Assembly (NCBI RefSeq): GCF_019649055.1
Contig: NW_026570480.1
Coordinates: forward strand, 1 to 64,000
Length of the DNA stretch: 64,000 nt
Reading direction: 5' to 3'
From: Paramacrobiotus metropolitanus
Lineage: Eukaryota; Tardigrada; Eutardigrada; Parachela; Macrobiotidae
A program made the position numbers and the translations under genes. Shown piece by piece: positions 22,455 to 34,975 of the stretch. Every line of letters begins with the position of its first letter. The stretch's first letter is position 1. A model generated the notes under the pieces. The model searched no databases. It was not told where the DNA came from and worked only from the letters and a program-made list of their open reading frames with translations.

Positions 22455-25400
22455 TCAGGAGTGTAATAATTTAGTTAGCATCATACGAGAAGACGTTTCG
22501 GCCATCCGAGATGCCATGTTAACCGTATCGCCAAACCTGGAGGAACACCTAAGATTAACTGCTGACTCACGCACCGTAAAAAACTAGAACAGCGTTTCTC
22601 TTACAGACAATATCGTTTCATTCGCAAACCAACCAATCCAGCAGCCAACGACCCTTAAAAACGAAATGTCGTAAATTTTCTTCAGTTTTCGCGCAAACAG
22701 TTTCCAACAAACGCTTTTCTCTCTGCAAAACTCATAAAATTTCTCACCGGAATGCAAGCCAATCTGCAACTTCAGCTGGTGGGACGCGAAGATGCGCTTT
22801 TCACTGCACAACATGGCCCGCGAACACAGCAGTCCAATGTATTCCGCATGCAAGGTGCCGTTGCGCACAGGTACGCCGGAGACCAACTATCGTTTAACAC
22901 GCAATACTTTCGATGATTACGGCGAAGTGATTAGATTTGCGCAAGCCTCTTATTACACCATTTACACGTACCATGTATGTGCCGCTAATAGTTTCCACTT
23001 TGTATGCATCGTATTCACCAATCAAATCGTCGAAGAACGTAAACACCTCATTGAGAAAGGTCACATACTCCCACGGTGATGACTGCAAGATGATTTCCGC
23101 GAAATCGCAGATGAGGACAAATGCTACCGTAGCACTGTCGAAAATCTCTGCCTCCACACTGAACCCGCGGATTAGGGCATCGGCAATCGTTCTGCAGCAG
23201 GGTCATAAAAGTTAAGTTAGCGCAAAATAAAAATTCGCAAGGGTGTTTTTCGCTATCAACATTTAATTTACAAAAATTGTACTTCGCTAGTTTATTTCGC
23301 AACAACAAGAGCGGCGAACGAGACACTAGTTCATGAAATGTCAAAAAGCGAAATCAAAGCAATGTGACAGTAGCCTGTGCGTTGTTCATATTATATGTAA
23401 TACGGGCTTACGCAGGCAGTATGGTTTTTAACAGCTGCTCATTCCGACATTTTTCCACTCTTAGTTCCTGTGTCCGCTCCATAGCCTGCCTTTCCAAATC
23501 CTCCGCATAATGCTTCAACTTCCTCATAACTCGATCCATGTAGTTATCCTTGAAGCGTAGCACACGCATTAAACGCAGCTTAACCTTAGCTATCTTTGGT
23601 CGTTCCAGTGGGTCCTCCGCCCAACAGTGCTGCATGGCGAAAATGAGATCAATCGGAATAACCGGATCGGATGTTTTAACGAACGGCCGGTACGGTGATG
23701 CCGACTGGTTGTGCACCATCTGAATGACCTCAGTATCCATGCCGTCGGTGAAGATGCCGAACGGACGCACCGTAAACACAACTTCGTGCATAATGATTCC
23801 TAGTGCGTAGATGTCGGCTTCTCTCGTCGGATAGGCGCCAGAATTTCGGAGGATTTCCGGTGCTGTCCAGAGAAGTCGCGAATAGTTTTGTTTATTAAGA
23901 ACAGTCTGTACGAAACAAAATTCACATCAAATACGGGACCAACAAAGCAAAAGTATTTATGTTCTTCAATATTTGTTAAGGTAAGCAATGCGATTTTGCT
24001 TTCTCTTACCTGGCCGATAATAGTCATCTCTTTAGGCCAGCCGAAATCCGTTAGCTTAACCACCAGCTGATTGGTTACCATACAGTTTGGGCTTTTTAAA
24101 GCGCCATGAAATTTTAAATCGGAGGAATGGATAAACGCAAGCCCCTAAGAAATCCGTAACGCTGTTAGAAACTATGTAAAAGTGCATACATATGTAGTAG
24201 TAATATGTGCGTACATTGATGATGTCAGCCAGCATGGCGGTCTTAAGATCCCAAGACAACCACGATGGTTTCTCCTCGATGATCTCGTACAATGATCCCT
24301 TTGGGCAGTACTGGGAGAAGATCATAATCTTGTCTTTTTCCAAGGCTACTCCCACCAGGTCAACAATGTTGTTGTGCTTTAGAGCGCTCCTCTGCAGTCA
24401 GCTGCCAGTTAATCGCAGATACTATTCACGAACAGACTTTTTTACCATGTTAATTCGCTTGATCAGTTTGCCGCTCAAATGCGTCGTGCCGTGGTTGAGC
24501 TGACCGGAGCGGCACCATACCAGCTGCGATCCGTAGACATACACGTTCCGGTATGCCAGGGTGCCGGTTTTTGTGTGCCGAGAATGCAGCTGTTTATGAA
24601 AGACGGTAAACAAATATCATTACGATCTATAACTAAGCAACTTTAAAAATCTCTAAAATGCAAAAGTTAACGAAAACAATGGAAAAATAAGAATAGTTAA
24701 AGACGGCAGATTTAAGTTAATGCATGTGAATATTTCGTACGTACAGAATGCGAAGATCCGGTGGTCTCGTACGTTCCGAACGACGGAAAATACCTTTGCA
24801 CTTGATTGGCTGGTATCAGCCAGTTGACACTGCGACTTTGTTGATGTCTGCGGTTGCATGAATGAGCAAACACAGCTATTATTATCGATAATGCAGTGAT
24901 GTTGCAAAATGGATTAACGGGATAGGTTTAATTCCTGTGGCCTGTACAGCTACCTACCTTCGGATGAAGCACATTCCAATAAAAATTACAGCAGCTATAA
25001 GCGCCACAGCCGTGGTTGAGGCAGCAATTGTCGTAATGGATGACTCTGGAGCTACAAAGTGTGAATACCAGAAATAAGGCAATTAATTCACTACATATGC
25101 GAATATATTTGTAACAAAAATTTTGCGTTGCAAATAATTACTCAAACCACGTTGGTGGCACTTGGGATTTTCCCCTCGAAATCCGCATGCTGGGCGGTTC
25201 AGCGGCGCACTGCCATTCAGTGGCCATCTGGTTCCGTTAATGGCAACGAGGTGACCAGACTTTTTGTCGTACTGGTAAATTATCTGCTCGTACAGTACAT
25301 TCGCTCAGTTTCGCAGAATTAAACCTTGTTGTAATACTATGTATAAAATATAGAAGGTATTCATACTTCCATGTTGTCGCCACCCTCAACCAAGCCTCTC

Positions 25401-27770
25401 ACGCCCATTGCGCTATCAAAATCTCCATTGGAGTTGATGTTGTAGTAACCAAAATCGGTATCGAAACTGTGATTCCATATTAGTTTCGATAGCTCGACGC
25501 CAGAAACGGTAGCTGCCTGTAATCCTGCTAAAACCTAATGCAATGGAAAAACCACAAAGGTTTTTCTCTATTTAATGCAGCAATGCAACGTTGCACTGCA
25601 GAAATTGCCCCGGAACGTCAATACCTGCGCCAAAATTTGGATGCCCACGTAGTACCCGCGGCCGTAAACATTGATCTAAAAAAATACAGAAACGGAGCAT
25701 ACAGATTATGGATACAGGCGTGCGACCCCCGACTAATGCCAGCAAAAGGGACATGTAATGTTGGAGTTGGTATTAGACAGTACCTCTTCATCACCATTAT
25801 ACTGCACACCGTAAATAGAAGACGATCTGTTTTTGATCCGGATTGAAAGGTCATCGGTTTGGCCGATTCGAGCCGGCATACAGGAGACGAGCAACAAGTA
25901 GCGATAAGCCGCTTTGGCTAGCTGAAACAGTGACTTCTTTATTACTGCAGCATTAAGAAGGGTAAGGAGGATGTTGCTGGGAGAACTTGCCGCATCATCG
26001 TCCTCGTTAATTTTCCAGGTTAGCTTTCCAATAAACGGGGATGCGAAGGGAAGGATACCAATAAACGCCTGCAATTGATTCCGTAAGAAAAGTCATCTTG
26101 GGAAGCTGATCTTGAAGGTGGCAAAATCTGCAATGTTCTTACATACTCTCCGTTAGCCATTCCCATTTTTGAGGCCACTACCTAAATTACAGGAAATATC
26201 TTATACAGTAACTGTATTAATACGGGCAGTCGTTGAGCGAATCATGGTACATACCAGGATATTGCGTAGACGGGAGCCATGTGTGCTGATTAAAAGCACT
26301 AGAAAAGTAATATGAAAAGGTCAAGTGTCAAGCGAGACAGACGATACAGTAGATGTACTCGTATTCGAAAGCCCCTTTAATATTAATTTTCTTCAGGAAC
26401 TGTCATGATTGGTTTAGCGCGTGCACCTCGGCTGTATGTTGCCGCTTCCGTCAGATATCTCTCGTAATCCGGATTGGCTTTAAAATCGTAGTGCAAATGT
26501 GTAAGGACAACGGAATGCCGCTTCTTGATAACATCTGGCAGTGCCCGACAGATTAAGAAGAAGGTATTGAACTCGGTAGCACTATCATCGCAGATCAGCG
26601 CCAGATTGGTCCAATTGTACTGCTGCAGCAAGCTCATAACAACGTCCGTCAGGTCTTGCTGCTGGAACGGAGCTAGACGCAAGAGGGTCGGGAAGCGACG
26701 TTTGTTCTCGAGTGCGGCGTCGGTACCACCCCTGAAAACGAAGCAAAAAAATTAATAAAGTACAAGAAAAATGCTAGTATATGCATAAATGGTGCGCAAA
26801 TCTTTGTACGTACAGATACCAGTAAGTAAGGATACATACAGCAATGAGCAGATAAGTAAGCCATACACGATTTGCACTCACGCTGTCATAACCAAGATAT
26901 TCCACTCTGAAAATCAATTCATTTTAAAATTCATGACATTATTTATCTGCTCTGCGCAAAGAAAAAAATTAAGCATTTATAGAAATGATCAATAAGTAAA
27001 GATCGTTTACCAACCTCTAGCAAGGTCTGCAAGATACCCAACCGCTTCGCTGCATGCTGTAATCGGATAAAACTCTTTTATTATTTAAGATCGTCAAATA
27101 CATAAGAAACCTAACTGAATCTCCATCAAATATTTATTACGGTTGCTCGATACACATATATGTACTTGATTACTTCATATAGCTTCACTCTTCTTTGGTT
27201 GAGGTTAGTACTTCATATAACATCTTCGCACACTAACATCTTGTAATTTTTCAAAGTTTCGCCTATTAACAATAAGTAACCTATAACAAAGGAATTTCGC
27301 CGTTAAGGTAAAAAATGCCATAACCAGTTTATATCCACAGAATACAGATACTTCGTAGTCCGTACTTGAAGACAAAACTATAAAGTTTAATAATCTTATT
27401 TAGCCGTTCTTGGTGGTAGTCACTCACCGGTAGCAAGCAGAACAAAAACATCGTCAGCCGACTGCTTCCAGCGTTGTGCGGTGTAGTATTCCGTCACAAA
27501 GGGTAACACATCATTTTGTACATCACCACATGTGCGCGATTGGTTGCGCTGCCAGTCAACGACAGAAAATACCATATTATCATCCATATACCTCTCGTTG
27601 ACGGTCATCACTGCCAGGTCGATCGGTGCTCCGACATAGTTCAGACTGGACGGCAGTGATGTCCACGACTGTACGGACAACAGAATGACTCTCCGGCTAT
27701 TGACGCACGAAGCTAGTATCATAAAAATCAAAAAAATTCTGCTGCAGTAGCAGTATTTTCGCTTCTCCAT
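22455..27770 (-). CDS. Receptor guanylyl cyclase-like protein with degenerate cyclase domain
   Basis: About 17 exons with consistent phases: 27428-27770, 27011-27056, from 26731, 26143-26181, 25784-26068, 25625-25675, 25367-25516, 25148-25283, 24958-25051, 24745-24847, 24446-24589, 24215-24391, 24010-24144, 23412-23905, 22972-23191, 22748-22886 and 22455-22561; about 1000 residues. Order: signal peptide; ANF-receptor ligand domain (GGTDAALENKRRFPT, RLAPFQQQDL); juxtamembrane RPACGFRGE; one TM helix (AVALIAAVIFIGMCFIRR); kinase homology domain (ALKHNNIVDLVGV, FHGALKSPNCMV, KLTDFGW, LLWTAPEIL); dimerisation helix; cyclase domain. In the cyclase domain FSDIVGF reads FVLICDF and ETIGDAY reads ETISGTY, so both metal-binding Asp are gone. 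FGDTVNMASRM is kept, but a stop follows about 16 codons later. The end of exon 3 is unclear: an in-frame TAA (26383-26385) follows a weak GTTCCT donor. Probably a non-cyclising receptor, or a recent pseudogene. Confidence 0.8.
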
Positions 27771-30700
27771 CGCATTACGCGGCTGTGCCGATCATGCAGT
27801 TTAAATACTGTGAAATGCACTAGATTCAGGATAAATATTTTATAAACTGTTGCTGCCAGATTGAGCACCGTCACAATATGAAAAAGAATCGCGGTACGCC
27901 ATGGATATTTGGACTGAATATTCAGGAAGCAAGTCCGAGCAAAGAGCGGTTTGTGGGGAATTCGCCGAGGCATGCATGGGTCATTTCTGTGTTAGAGCAG
28001 AAGGACTGCGTAATGGTGAAATCCCATGTGCCACGAGCAACAGCGCTCCGACCGAATCAAAACAAAATATTTACACAGTAAAATTAACTCGTCCGTGACA
28101 GTGTCATGCAGCGTCTCAACACGGCGTTTACTGGAAGCTGCGGCGTTATTGCGGCACACCTCACGCAACGGACCACCTAATTACGCTCTCGTTATCCACT
28201 TCAAGGCACCTTCGAAAAACTGCTGCGTTGGCAAATTTAATACTTATTGGCACTGCTAGTAAAGTAGACTGTAGATATGTATTGCTCTGGATGCCGTGCT
28301 TTCGACAGAAGGGTTTCCTGTAATCCGAATGTAGTTGTACACGAATGTTGTTGCGGAGATTTACGTTGTGGACGTATCACATACGGTATTAACTGCAAGT
28401 AATTTTTAATTAACCCGCTCGGTTACACCCACGTAAGCTCTCCATCCGGCGCAGCCCTGCCAAAGCCAGACTGAATATTAAGTCCTCGTCATAATTTATT
28501 AACTGTTGGCAGTTGGAGAGTACAACTGGAGAGGTCATTTGAAGGATAACTGAAACGGAAGTATCTGTGAACGCTAACCAGCGTCAAGGTGGGATAACTA
28601 CCTGTTTATTATCCCATTACAAGGCACAATACCATATAAGCAATATCACATAAGGGAAAGCAACATCCAGTCCAATCTTCACAGAAACATTTCACTGAAC
28701 CAGCTCAGAGGCCAAGATTCCGCTTAGGCCGGTTTCAGCAACATATGTTGTTTTTCTGTTGTACATGGTTGTGCTGCGACATATCTGATTTTATAAGCTA
28801 AAACTTTAAATGATTTGTTGAATGAAACCGGCTTAATTGCTACTCTGATAGATCGTGGGGTGTGTTTGCTTTGGCTAAGTAGTATGTCATAGATACAGAG
28901 CGCTGAAAATCGCCTGAAATATAAATTGTTGGAAAACTTTATGGATTTAGATTCAGGCAAACGTTATTCTGGTTTTTTTTTATTTCGCCATCGCCAGTAG
29001 GAATTATTTGCAATAAATAGACAAGCCCGTGCGCCAATAAAACATCCATAATGCTTCGCTCCTGCTTTTGATGACCTTTAGTAACATAAAGTTGATGCAT
29101 CATCTATTACGTTTGTTGACGCTTTGGCAGTCTGCACTGTAATACTTCATCTATCTACACGGCATATTAGCGTAATAAGCGCAAGGATCTTGAGCAAACT
29201 GCGCAGTAGCAGCGCAAATTATACGCCAAGATCCGTGACCTGCGGGACCGAGACGTAGAGATTTGTTCGGCCATTTCCTCTTAATTTACGTTGCTAACCA
29301 CCTTTCGTCAAAAGCAGGAAAGCAACACCTTGTGAAACTTAATTTCTAACGGGAAATGTCTAATAATATCGTCCACCACCCTATAGCAGTAAAGCCACAC
29401 CACGAAATCGATAATTGTTTTCCGTATACGCGAGTCTAATTAGCTTGTCACATAATTACGAGCGCTTACTACGTCACCAGTAGATGGGAGTGTAGTGTCT
29501 AATCATGTATCAAAACGTTAGAGTCGATACAGGACTAATACCATGAAGCAGCGACATTACGTCAGCAAGGCAATGAGGAGATCAATTTGCATAAAACACA
29601 ACACGGGATATTGTGGTCAAATAAAAGAACATCATAATCTTACCTTGGAGCTTGACACGTTCAGTTGTGCCATAGAAGACACGTTCAGTTGTGCCATAGA
29701 ACCACCGATCCATGTAGTTTCAGATACAACACGCACAGTAAAGGTTTTTTTCCTATTATGATCATAACCTGGATTTGTCAGTGAGCACCGGAGCAGACTC
29801 TAAGTTTTACCGCACCGCCGTTGCATAACCCTACCTTGTGCCTTCCGGTAGGCAGTTATGCGAACCGTCGACAATTATTGACAGTTGAGAAAAAACGGAA
29901 AAGCCTAATGGGTCACAAGCCTTTTTCCTGTGATCTCCTTTCGCCCCAGAGCGCCGGTGTATGAGCACCTCGCTGGATTCGCCGGATGATATAAGAAACG
30001 GCCATATAACCGGCATTCTCAGTGCATCCACGGCAGTGTGAGAATGGGATGCCAGAGTATGCTGTGTCGAGATTTTGTGGTCTTTTGAAAATCATGTCTG
30101 TTCTTTTATAATTTGGTATCGCTGCCGCGTATTTGTTTCCTGCTTGTTCTAAACGCTCGACGCCGGTAGTCGAATCATCTTCTTCCATTTCAACATACCT
30201 TGTGAAGGTAAGAAATTGAATTTTAATTATTTACCATAGGTGTTTACGCTTGTGTGTTACTTTGTATCATATGATTATGTATTTCATTGGGAGAGTTTTA
30301 AATCCGACTATCCGACGTGTTGCCCTTTGTTCAACGACTCGAGCAAAATCTCCATGAATGATACAAATACGTGCATGAATGATACAAGTACCTCCACTCC
30401 TGTTATACTTCCTCCTATTATACTTCCTCGCAGCACGCTAGCTCGCTCCTAAATTAAGCCGTTTGTTTGTAAACCTGTCCTGTACAATACTGTTTAATTA
30501 ATACAGATTGAACATTAACTTAATAATTAATTATTGGGTAATATGAGTTTACTGTATTAAAAATAACTGCTAATATGCTAAGAAACCGCATAGAAAAGTC
30601 GGCAAAACGCAGGTAAGCGGTATGAGACACTACTCGTAATAATCCCTCCAGCAAGAAATCAGTGCGTTCGTCGACCTCACGCACGGCACTAACTTTTACT

Positions 30701-31178
30701 ACATCTCAAGCGCTACATTGAGTTTTTTTCTTGGAAAACCACATACAAAGAAGGTGTCACAAATCATGATGGCACTGATCGATTTTTCTGTAAGACCGAC
30801 AACATCAAACCAAAAGCGTGGTTAATAAATTGCGGGCTATTTTTAAGCCACATATCGAAGCAGCTAAGCATCACTACAAATCAAAATAATTCGATTTAAA
30901 TTCTATACTTGTTTGTTGGATAAAAATAAGTACACATTTTCAACAGTCATTACCGCTGCGTCAAATTGACGCCACCTATTCCAGTAAGCAGCCTTATAAA
31001 CATTTCCCTCAACGGGCGTTACTCGACCGCTTCATGATCTCTTTTGCGACGTAAAACTGCCATAATGTTCTGCAAAATTTACCGCTACCTACGTTACACT
31101 TCTCCAACCTTTTTCGTACTTATACGGTTGTATTTATTGGTTAACCATTTTAACCAATTATCCTTGTCCGTTGACCAG
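27771..31178. other. Long intergenic region without convincing genes
   Basis: Contains the promoter of the receptor cyclase (minus) and the 5' flank of the peptide gene at 31179. Besides the 24-bp duplication at 29654-29701 there are two short direct repeats around 30350-30430 (ATGAATGATACAA and TATACTTCCTC). ORFs on both strands (e.g. 29913-30188 minus) lack motifs and splice support. Confidence 0.5.
29654..29701 (+). repeat. Perfect 24-bp tandem duplication
   Basis: The unit GACACGTTCAGTTGTGCCAT plus AGAA occurs twice in a row without a mismatch, so it is recent. Confidence 0.9.
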
Positions 31179-31535
31179 ATGCTGCGCCCAAGCTTGGTAG
31201 TTATCCTGGTCATCGCTTACGTCTACGGACAGGATGACCTTTACAATGACAGCGACACCGGGCTGCGCGATTTCCTGGACGTAGATCCGGCAGTGATGGC
31301 GCTGCCGGATATCATCAGTGGACCGGTTGATAAGCGTCACATCTTCTACACCGGAGGATGGGGCGCCGGTGGCAGTACCATGGGATATCCGCGCGGCAAG
31401 GACATCAAAGTACAGGCGGCCCGCAAGAGCTCCGACCAACCGGTTCCCGGGGTGTCCGGTGCTGGACAGCCCAGTGCCAGCAAATCCGGCCGAGTTCGCC
31501 AGCTGTTCCTCTCCCGCAACTGGGGACCGGGATGA
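31179..31535 (+). CDS. Neuropeptide-like precursor with C-terminal AKH/ACP-like decapeptide
   Basis: ATG 31179 is chosen because it starts directly with a signal peptide (MLRPSLVVILVIAYVYG); the frame is open further upstream but AT-rich there. 118 residues, no intron. After an acidic spacer comes DKR at 51-53, followed by HIFYTGGWGAGGSTMGYPR. RK lies at 82-83. The last 11 residues, QLFLSRNWGPG, directly follow GRVR. Cleaved and processed these would give a pyroGlu peptide amidated from the last Gly. The pattern pQ-L-x-x-S-R-N-W-G-P matches adipokinetic hormone and AKH/corazonin-related peptides (pQ-x-x-F-S-x-x-W) at positions 1, 2, 5 and 8. Two things argue against it: position 4 is Leu, and family precursors carry the hormone right after the signal peptide. 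Secreted precursor likely; hormone identity is inference. Confidence 0.65.
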   Translation: MLRPSLVVILVIAYVYGQDDLYNDSDTGLRDFLDVDPAVMALPDIISGPVDKRHIFYTGGWGAGGSTMGYPRGKDIKVQAARKSSDQPVPGVSGAGQPSASKSGRVRQLFLSRNWGPG

Positions 31536-33100
31536 ATCGGTTGGTATGAGGGACCAGTGAATAGCAGAGCTGTTGCGTATAATGATGTAGCAGTAATGCG
31601 GCTGTTAGTGTACTGTTGTTTCGTAGCGTTATTCAGTGCAACTTTGACCTTTCCCTAGCTTTGCTTCTGTGCACAAAGGTATACAATTGGGCGATTTCAA
31701 CTTGAAATAAATTACTCGGGCACAAATTCAAAGCACAACAATTAAGTTGAAACTAGGTGTAGCAGCAAAATGACCGACAGAAGCAGTTCACTGTTTTTCG
31801 TTGTCACGGCGTCATGACTGATTTTAAGTCCCACTGCACTTCATTGTTACCAACAATCTGTGAATACTTTATTTTAACAGCTCGAAAAACAATAGTGTCA
31901 ATATTCAAAATGTCGCGCTTACGTCTACTAAGTTTGCTTGTTCGATTCAGAGTACGAGTTACTGCAAAATTAGGTTTACACTCATAGTTACAAATACAGG
32001 TCATTCACCGACGGTTACATCTAATCCAGACATTATTATTATTGTATATTGCCGCTACGTTAACGTGCTTGCATGACTTGGAGCACGATACGGAAAAGCA
32101 AAACAATAACAGCACGACGATCTTTCTCATGCGCCTGCTAATATTAATAATTCTAAATGTGCAGTCCGCACATTATCCATATGACGTCAGACGTATGTAT
32201 ATTTAACTTCGCACGTAAATCATTTTAACAGTAATCACAAGCGCTGGCACACTAATTCATGGTTAAAATTTAAACATGAAAAAAACAACCAAACTCTCTG
32301 TCATCCCTAGAGTTAAAGGGTAATGTACTCAAAACGGCGGTAGTGTTTCCACTGAATTTTATGAAAATTCTTTTTGTGTTCCAGTACACAAAAAGAGTTT
32401 CTGTATACATAAAGAAATAGATAATATTTTTATTATATATTTCTGTACATATACAGAAAAATGTTTTTGTCCTTACTCAAACACTGCATTGGTTAGGGCC
32501 GTTAGGCGTCGAACACTGCATTGTTAGAGCACACGGCTTCGCATGGCGATTCCGCAACCCACATCACAACTTCTATTCAACAAATTCAAAAATTAACTCC
32601 TCTTCGTACACGCACTGCCGCATCGCCTACTTACCAGGGCCCCGTCACCGGCTATAAATTCAGAAAAATTTGATTTTTGCAGGAAGATAGAAACATTGAC
32701 ATAAGCAAAAAAAATTATTTGCAGCTGCTGTGATCAATGGATCAATGTTGGTGTGTGATTGCTAATTCTAACAAAATACGGTATTTAATACAGCACGTTG
32801 CATTTAAATAATCACATAATAAAATTTCATTATCTCGTACTGATTTACCGTTTACTCTCATAACGCGCCAATATGAATTTAAGTATTGAGAGCCAATAAA
32901 ATTAGGTTTGCCAACAAAATGCGGTCATATTGTTGCTGACGTGACAACCGAAAACCTACTACAGCGTAACGCTGATCGTTTGTGATGAACTATGCAGGTT
33001 TATTCCCACAGATAATGCACGTGGAACATACTATATGAATTTCAACCTAAGTTACGGTAAATCACATTTCGGTGCCACGCAAACCAAACTAATCATTACC
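31536..33100. other. Intergenic, AT-rich
   Basis: Includes a perfect 10-bp hairpin (CTTTTTGTGT at 32370-32379, ACACAAAAAG at 32386-32395) with a 6-base loop. No coding exon recognised before the signal-peptide exon at 33101. Confidence 0.5.
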
Positions 33101-34246
33101 ATGCGCTGGAACTATATGCTTATTTTATTTATCGCTATTCTGAGCATCCTTGCGGTTACCTTTACACTACGGCATCCAGGTAAAATAAGCGTTTTTAAAT
33201 AAAATATATGTATGTATGTAGTATGTACATAAAATATGTTCACATGTACATGTACATTTTATGACATCTGCTTTAGAGCGTTACTGCAGTTAGTCTTTAA
33301 TTACGTAAAAATAGCTTCTTTTCAGCGGTGATTTACCACTGAATCCATGTTAGACGTAAATCTATTTTACAACAAAGAAAATTTACCTAACCACCGATTA
33401 CGAAGCGTACATCCAGCGCTTTGTTATAAACTAGCAGTATTTATTCGCAGCATGCATAACATACCGGCATAGGATGATCAGTGGATATATCATACGTCAG
33501 TGCATTATTGAACTAATGCAGGATGATAAAGTACTTCGCATCGGAAAACAACCGGAGCGATGCCGAATTCCCGGATCTACAGTTTTCCCGCTGTTCAACG
33601 CTTTTGATCAACGATTCTCCCAACAAAGCATGGCATGTTTACGGGAATGTGATTTACACAGGATTATTCGGGAGACGTTTGACCACGCCCTGGAAAGTAA
33701 CCTTTCCGATGAGGAGTTCGTCAGTGAAGATCAGATGTACGGTGTCATTAGTCGGCGGTGCGGTTATTCCTTCCTAAAATAGTCTCCACCACGAATTTTA
33801 CCGATTTAATGTGGCAGAATACATTTTGGCTAGAACACTCGGAGCGTCCTGATCAAAAGATCAAGTTCCTCAACGACAAAGTGGCCAACGGGAATAAGTG
33901 GATGAAAGCGCTGTTCAAGAGCGGGCCAGTGTTTCGCGCCCTGGATTCACCGCGTACCGCCCTGGACCCACAGTCACAAGAGGATCTTACTAGTATCGTG
34001 ACGAAGGTCAATACCTCCGAGGGAATGGTGCAATGGGATGGAGACATGTTTGTCATTCGGCCAATGACGCTGTACTGCCTCAATCTGGATACAGTACGAT
34101 CGACGGAGAAGTTTGGGAATTTCACGGTATGGGCCAGTGGTAAGGCGGGTGATTTGTCGGCAACCGTGAATATTCCGCTGACTAATCTGACAGCGACGAC
34201 GGTGGAGAAACAGTGGACGTTGTGCCACTGCAAGTGCACTTGTTAA
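33101..34246 (+). pseudogene. Dead collar-family gene, copy 4
   Basis: 33101-33179 is an intact signal-peptide exon (MRWNYMLILFIAILSILAV...) ending in phase 1 at GTAAAA, as in the live copies. The next recognisable homology starts near 33390 (TTACGAAGCGTACATCCAGC) and is badly shortened. From 33474 one frame gives the acidic helical region (SDEEFVSEDQMY). It shifts at about 33770 to a second frame with the core (FTDLMWQNTFWLEHSERPDQKIK, GNKWMKALF). That frame stops at 34246 with the whole tail-collar module missing. Shifts and lost N- and C-terminal parts mark it as a pseudogene, shared in origin with 39400-40450. Confidence 0.8.
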
Positions 34247-34975
34247 GTACGAGTTATCTACAAGAACCGAAATAGTGGTGTTCTTTCCTTTTGCTTGTCA
34301 TGCTTGTCACTGGCTTTACAGCGAGCTTATGGCGCCATGCTTCCTTGACAATTATTCTTACACCAGCGCGGAAGAAATTTATGTACATTGGTGTTCTGCA
34401 GACTGTAGGCGTCTTATTTCATTGTTGTCAGATGCTGGTTTTTATTGAAGGCAGTAATAATGAGATTTCTTGTCGTTCAAGTTGGTCTTTTGATAACAAT
34501 ACAGTTCCCGTTGCATTAAGTATTAACAATACGCACCCTGTCTGCTGGTGAAAGTAAGAGTGTCTGTTCTATTGAGAGACAGCATACGAAACCTATATTT
34601 TTGACATCCGAGCAAGTCCATTTCTTTGAATGGAAAACTAATGAGATTTTTGTCCCTTAAAAAGGATCAAGGGGCAGACAGAACGGCTTACAGGAGTGCG
34701 CGGTCCCGTAGCCGGTAGTTACATACTGTGGCATTTATGCAGTTGTCAATTGTGATAGACGAAAACCATCGGTCGAAATTAGTGTGAATTAGGAAGTCCA
34801 CTGCACCGTGGAGGAAGAAAAACCTTTAACTGTCAGTTCGAACAGGTGGACTGCAGAGCTAGCTGCATTAAGCTGCACTACCCCATATAATTATGTACTC
34901 GTACTTGTTATCTTATTGATGCATTCAGTTATAACTGCTATTATTGTTACTAATACGTCCTAGTTCGGAAAAAAA
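34247..34975. other. Intergenic; 5' flank of the F-box gene
   Basis: I searched here for the missing tail-collar module of the upstream pseudogene and did not find it. No other coding exon seen. Confidence 0.5.

Noticed and set aside
29913-30188. Minus-strand ORF of 91 codons
   Set aside because: No motif, no splice signals at plausible borders, low-complexity tail.
34247-34560. Possible missing collar module of pseudogene copy 4
   Set aside because: GGCGCC and nearby strings gave no run of the collar landmarks (CDGA, HSH, NNLPP) in any frame.
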